Below are positions 60,593 through 64,000 of a stretch of 64,000 bases of DNA, in pieces; positions within the stretch are counted from its first letter, which is position 1; every line of letters starts with the position of its first letter. This DNA is from Burkholderia ubonensis subsp. mesacidophila (GTDB taxonomy: Bacteria > Pseudomonadota > Gammaproteobacteria > Burkholderiales > Burkholderiaceae). The notes beneath the pieces were generated by a model. It was not told where the DNA came from and did not search any database. It saw only the letters and a program-made list of their open reading frames with translations. Made by a program: the position numbers and the translations under genes. The stretch covers positions 2,294,001 through 2,358,000 of the forward strand of contig NZ_CP020738.1 of the NCBI RefSeq assembly GCF_002097715.1. Direction: 5' to 3'.

Positions 60593-61996
60593 TCACCGCG
60601 CCGGCGCGTCCGGCTTCGCCGCCCCCGTATCCGGCTTGTCGGCCAGCGGCTGCCACGCCGCGCCGACCGAATACCAGTCGATACGCCGGGTGAGCGTCAT
60701 GATGCCGGCGAGGATCGCGAACAGCAGCAGCGAACCGAGCATCAGCGCATTGTCTTCCGACAGCAGCAGCCCATAGAGCGCCGCGTACAGCGTCGCCAGC
60801 AGCCCCGCAAACGCGGCCCCGCGCTTCGCGCTGTCCAGCACGAACGACAGGTAGAAACCGAGCAGGCCGATGCACGCGCCGCTCGCCGCGAGATACGCGT
60901 AGCAGAACGCGATGTGCTCGGACAGGCTCAGCAGCAGCAGGAAGAACAGCGCGAGCGACAGGCCCACCAGCAGGTACTGGATCGGGTGAATGCGCAGCCG
61001 CTTCACGAGCTCGAACATGAAGAAGCTCGCGAAGGTGAGCATCACGAACAGCGCCCCGTACTTCGTCGCGCGCTCGGCTTCGAGATAGACGTTGACCGGC
61101 TCGATCAGCGAGACCGATGCGGCTTCGAGCACCTCGTCCCCGCTGCCCGCCGCGATCTGCTCGCGCACCTTCGTGTTGAAGGACGTCAGGCTCCACGCGC
61201 TCGTGAAGCCGCCGGCATCGACGGTGCGGGTGCGCGGCAGGAGCGCGCCATCGAAACTCGGATGCGGCCACGCGGATTTCAGCGAGAAATCGTTCTGGTC
61301 GGCGATCGGCGCGAACGCGACGGATTGGGCCCCCGACAGCGGCAGCTCGATGCTGAACGGTACGACGTTTTCGGCGGATGCGACGGTGGACGCGGCGGGG
61401 AACGCCCCGAGGTCGACGTCCGCATGCACGCCCTGACGCAGGCTCGCGAGCTGCGCACCCTGCGCCATCGACAGGCGCTTGCCGCCGAGCACCAGCACCG
61501 GCTGCGCCATCAGGCCGCGAATGTCGCTGATGCCGACCGCGAGGTACGGATTGCCGATCGCGAAGCTCACGTGGCCGGCCGACTGCCCCAGCTGCTTCAG
61601 GTCCGGCAACGCGAGCGTGCCCTCCCAGCGGCTCTGCAGGTCGTACACCAGCGCCTTGTGAATGCCGCGATAGCGGACGCTGGTCGCAAGACCGCCCTTG
61701 ACGTTCAGGGTCTTCGGGAACACCAGCAGGCGTTTCTCTTCGGTCTGCAGGCGCTCGCTCGCCGGCTGGCCGGGCGCCGCGTCGGTCCGCACGCGGGTGA
61801 TTTCCTTGTACGGCACGACCAGGATCGGCCCGGTCACCGTCTGCGGCCCCGCAAAGCTGGACCAGATGCTTTTCAACGCGTCTTCGCGGTACGACGCGCG
61901 CTCCCGCACGATGCTGCTCACCAGTTGCAGCGGAATCAGGATGAGCAGCACGAGGGATGCAGTGATCAGGGACTTGAACAACAGGACTCGATTCAT
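60593..61996 (-). CDS. creD: Inner-membrane protein CreD
   Basis: The 467-residue protein has the CreD layout: one N-terminal membrane helix (FKSLITASLVLLILIPLQLV), a periplasmic domain (about residues 35-320, with GPQTVTGPILVVPYKE and LTSFNTKVREQIAAGSG), and a C-terminal membrane block of about five helices (LVGLSLALFFLLLLSLSEHIAF). CreD is the main target of CreBC; it affects envelope integrity and beta-lactam response. A phased array of CreB tags lies ahead of it. It is separated from creC by 111 bases. Confidence 0.93.
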   Translation of the reverse strand: MNRVLLFKSLITASLVLLILIPLQLVSSIVRERASYREDALKSIWSSFAGPQTVTGPILVVPYKEITRVRTDAAPGQPASERLQTEEKRLLVFPKTLNVKGGLATSVRYRGIHKALVYDLQSRWEGTLALPDLKQLGQSAGHVSFAIGNPYLAVGISDIRGLMAQPVLVLGGKRLSMAQGAQLASLRQGVHADVDLGAFPAASTVASAENVVPFSIELPLSGAQSVAFAPIADQNDFSLKSAWPHPSFDGALLPRTRTVDAGGFTSAWSLTSFNTKVREQIAAGSGDEVLEAASVSLIEPVNVYLEAERATKYGALFVMLTFASFFMFELVKRLRIHPIQYLLVGLSLALFFLLLLSLSEHIAFCYAYLAASGACIGLLGFYLSFVLDSAKRGAAFAGLLATLYAALYGLLLSEDNALMLGSLLLFAILAGIMTLTRRIDWYSVGAAWQPLADKPDTGAAKPDAPAR

Positions 61997-62044
61997 GTGA
62001 GCGGATACCGGAGTGGAACAGTCCGGTAAGCATGATCGTGCCGG

Positions 62045-62093
62045 GTGAAGCGCCGCCGAAGCGGGGGTGAAGCGAATGTGTGGCGAACGTGAA
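62045..62093 (-). promoter_or_regulatory. Phased cre-tag array ahead of creD
   Basis: On the minus strand TTCAC occurs three times (complements of 62045-62049, 62067-62071, 62089-62093), each copy 22 bases from the next. Degenerate copies CACAC (62078-62082) and TTCGG (62056-62060) fall exactly between, so the whole set repeats every 11 bases, the N6 spacing of the cre-tag TTCAC-N6-TTCAC. It lies 49-97 bases before the creD ATG. Confidence 0.75.
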
Positions 62094-62107
62094 GCGGGCT
62101 CCGGGGC

Positions 62108-63562
62108 TCAGCCCGCCGACGGCAGCGTCAGCGTCGCGCAGGCACCGCCCTCCTCGCGATTGGCGAGCGCGATGCCGCCGTGGTGCAGCATCGCGACCTC
62201 GCGCACGAAGCACAGGCCAAGGCCCGTGCTGCGATCGCGGCCGTCCGGCCGCGGCAGCGAATAGAACCGCTCGAACACCCGAGCCATCGCGTAGTCGGGA
62301 ATGCCCGGGCCGTCGTCCGTCACGCGGATCGCGGTGACGTGCGTCCTGCCCGCCGCCTGCCGCTCCACCGCGACCTTGACGACGCTGCCGCGCGGCGCGA
62401 AATCCAGCGCGTTCTCCAGCAGGTTGCCGAGCGCCTGGCGCAGCAGGAATGCATCGCCTGCCACGACCGCGGCGTCCCCGCGCGCCGCCGGCCGCTCCAG
62501 TTGCAGCGTCACCCCGCGCTGCCGCGCGCGCGGCTCGGCATCCTCCAGCAGCTGTTCGAGCAGCGGCGTCAACGCGACCGTTTCGTGCACCGACAGGCGC
62601 TGCTTCTGCTCGACCTCGGCCAGCGCCAGCAGCTTGCGGATCATGTGCTCGAGACGGCCGGCCTGGTGACGGATGTTGTCCGTGAAGCGCCGGCGGTGCG
62701 CGACGGGCATCTCTTCCTGCAGCAGCTCGGCCGCGCCGCTGATGGCCGCGAGCGGGCTCTTCATCTCGTGCGTGAGCGTGTGGATGTAGTTCTCGACGTA
62801 CTGCCGGTCCTCGAGGCGCTGGTGCATGCTCTCCACCGCGCGCCCGAGTTCCGCGAGCTCGTTGGCGCCCTGCAGCGGCATGACCGCGCGCTCGCCCGAC
62901 GCGATCGTGCGCGCATAGCGCTGCAGCCGGCGCAGGCCGAGCACCAGCCACCACGTGCACGCGACGCCGATCAGGATCGCGCCGCCCATCAGCAGCGCCC
63001 CGTACAGCATGATCTTGCGCTGGCTGCGCGCGATGAACGGCGCGACGGCCTGGTTCGGCTTCGCGATGGTCAGCACGCCGATGATCGCGTTGCCCTTGCG
63101 GATCGGCGCGGCGACGTGCATCACGGTGCTGCCTTCGTCGTTCGGGTCCACGCGCGTGCTGCGCGCGCCGTACTCGCCGCGCAGCGTCCGGTAGACGTCG
63201 TTCCAGCGCGAATAGTCCTGGCCGAGCGCCTCGCCCGCCGAGTCGTAACGCACGATCCCGTGCGCGTCGGTGACGTAGATGCGGTAGCTGATCGTGTCCT
63301 TGCGCATGCCCCAGACATCCGCGCGCACCGGGCTCGCATGCAGCTTTTCGAGCTGCCGGGCAAAGGCGCCGTCGCCGATGTGGCCGCTCGCCATGTCGTC
63401 GGCGGCGAGCGTGGCGAGCACCTGGGCCGTGTCGACCAGCGTGTCCTCCATCGCTTCGCGCACGCCCGGTTTGACTTCCTGGACGAACACCCGCAGCGTG
63501 ATCAGCGCCGCGAGGCCGACGATCAGGAAGAAGCCGAAAAAGATCCGCAGTCCGATATGCAT
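62108..63562 (-). CDS. creC: Sensor histidine kinase CreC
   Basis: The 484-residue protein has two membrane helices (residues about 8-28 and 185-205) flanking a periplasmic domain (DVWGMRKDTISYRIYVTDAHG), a HAMP region, the H-box LTHEMKSPLAAISGAAELLQEE with the phospho-accepting His, and an ATPase domain with VTDDGPGIPDYAM and STGLGLCFVREVAMLHHGG. It pairs with CreB. The order creB-creC-creD on the minus strand is conserved. The start at 63562 is accepted with a weak binding site. Confidence 0.93.
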   Translation of the reverse strand: MHIGLRIFFGFFLIVGLAALITLRVFVQEVKPGVREAMEDTLVDTAQVLATLAADDMASGHIGDGAFARQLEKLHASPVRADVWGMRKDTISYRIYVTDAHGIVRYDSAGEALGQDYSRWNDVYRTLRGEYGARSTRVDPNDEGSTVMHVAAPIRKGNAIIGVLTIAKPNQAVAPFIARSQRKIMLYGALLMGGAILIGVACTWWLVLGLRRLQRYARTIASGERAVMPLQGANELAELGRAVESMHQRLEDRQYVENYIHTLTHEMKSPLAAISGAAELLQEEMPVAHRRRFTDNIRHQAGRLEHMIRKLLALAEVEQKQRLSVHETVALTPLLEQLLEDAEPRARQRGVTLQLERPAARGDAAVVAGDAFLLRQALGNLLENALDFAPRGSVVKVAVERQAAGRTHVTAIRVTDDGPGIPDYAMARVFERFYSLPRPDGRDRSTGLGLCFVREVAMLHHGGIALANREEGGACATLTLPSAG

Positions 63563-63577
63563 GTGGAGTGGCCCGCG

Positions 63578-64000
63578 TTACGGTTGCAGCGAATAGCCCA
63601 TCCCGCGATGGGTGCGGATCGGGTCGCGCGCCGGATCGATCGCACGCAGCTTCGCGCGCAGCGTCTTGATGTGGGTGTCGACCGTGCGGTCGGTCGTGTC
63701 GATCGCGTCGCGCCACACGAGGTCCATCAGCTGGTCGCGCGAATAGATGCGCCCGGGGTGCCGGACCAGCAGCGCCAGCAGGCCGAATTCGTAGCGCGTC
63801 AGGTTCAGCGTCTGGCCGAGCCACGCAAGCCGCGCGCCGTCCACGTCCAGCGCGAAGCCCGGCGCCACGTCCGGCGCGCTCGGCCCCTGCGCGGGCGGCG
63901 GCACGGCCGGCCGGCTGAGCCGGCGCAGGATCACCCGCACCCGCGCAGCCAGCTCGCGCGGGGAAAACGGCTTGACCACGTAGTCGTCCGCGCCGATTTC
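63578..64000 (-). CDS. creB: Response regulator CreB, C-terminal part (runs off window end)
   Basis: The visible 140 residues begin at the end of a receiver domain (EIGADDYVVKPFSPRELAARV, with the conserved Lys in VKPF) and continue with an OmpR-type winged helix (LTRYEFGLLALLVRHPGRIYSRDQLMDLVW, TVDTHIKTLRAKLRAID, RTHRGMGYSLQP). It is 15 bases upstream of creC and would be its partner. The phospho-acceptor Asp is outside the window. Confidence 0.9.
   Translation of the reverse strand, partial: EIGADDYVVKPFSPRELAARVRVILRRLSRPAVPPPAQGPSAPDVAPGFALDVDGARLAWLGQTLNLTRYEFGLLALLVRHPGRIYSRDQLMDLVWRDAIDTTDRTVDTHIKTLRAKLRAIDPARDPIRTHRGMGYSLQP

Overview
The window looks like a piece of a Burkholderia genome, probably a B. 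cepacia complex member and probably a secondary replicon. GC content is high throughout. The gene content is typical of the genus: two GBP-type porins, three DUF4148 proteins, a DUF3331 protein, a YXWGXW-repeat protein, tandem IclR regulators, and an ECF sigma / anti-sigma / metallophosphoesterase / cupredoxin set. No rRNA, tRNA, CRISPR array or intact mobile element was seen. The species and replicon are inferred from these families, not proven.

Layout. 1-5.9 kb: start of ribA, a CBS-domain protein, a DUF4148 protein, rnk, a major porin, a YXWGXW protein, an HxlR regulator with a divergent SnoaL-like protein, and an isochorismatase-family hydrolase. 6.8-13.2 kb: a three-gene RND efflux operon divergent from soxR, with a SoxR-type promoter in between. 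13.2-15.8 kb: a TetR regulator divergent from a type II NADH dehydrogenase-like gene, then DUF3331. 15.8-20.2 kb: a glutamate/dicarboxylate symporter, gamma-glutamyltransferase and an RpiR regulator. 20.4-24.0 kb: an ECF sigma/anti-sigma pair facing a metallophosphoesterase-cupredoxin pair, with two DUF4148 genes beyond. 24.0-30.5 kb: a candidate structured RNA, a GntR-symporter operon, a GNAT enzyme, murQ followed by a broken GntR gene, and two IclR genes. 30.6-34.8 kb: ArsR and an old yellow enzyme, a GNAT enzyme, and the potassium transporter Kup. 34.8-39.8 kb: a PI-PLC-like enzyme, a LacI regulator and a sugar-type ABC importer without an ATPase gene. 39.9-48.3 kb: an amine-catabolism-like module (porin, EutR-like AraC regulator, DUF3156-like protein, permease, class III aminotransferase, aldehyde dehydrogenase, LuxR regulator). 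48.5-54.8 kb: a disturbed accessory stretch with an azoreductase fragment, a hydrolase with Cys at the nucleophile position, a MASE1-PAS membrane protein, a transposase fragment, an M9 collagenase and patatin-barrel debris. 54.8-60.4 kb: an SDR, an RtcB-like ligase, an epimerase-like protein divergent from a LysR regulator, and small orphan proteins. 60.6-64.0 kb: creD, creC and the end of creB.

The strongest new signal is regulatory. Four promoters in the 39.9-48.3 kb module (second porin, permease, aldehyde dehydrogenase-aminotransferase operon, LuxR gene) carry the same 14-base element, GCGCAAATCGGCAA with at most one change. In each case a TAnnnT -10 hexamer lies exactly 25 bases from the element. 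This defines a four-promoter regulon, most simply driven by the adjacent EutR-like activator. A second inferred regulon shares GGAATA-N17-GT elements ahead of the ECF operon, the metallophosphoesterase and the DUF4148 pair. Other clear sites are a SoxR box in a 19-base MerR-type spacer, a 20-bp perfect palindrome ahead of the ABC operon, and an 11-bp-phased cre-tag array ahead of creD.

Decay is concentrated in two places: the GntR remnant after murQ, and the 48.5-54.8 kb stretch.
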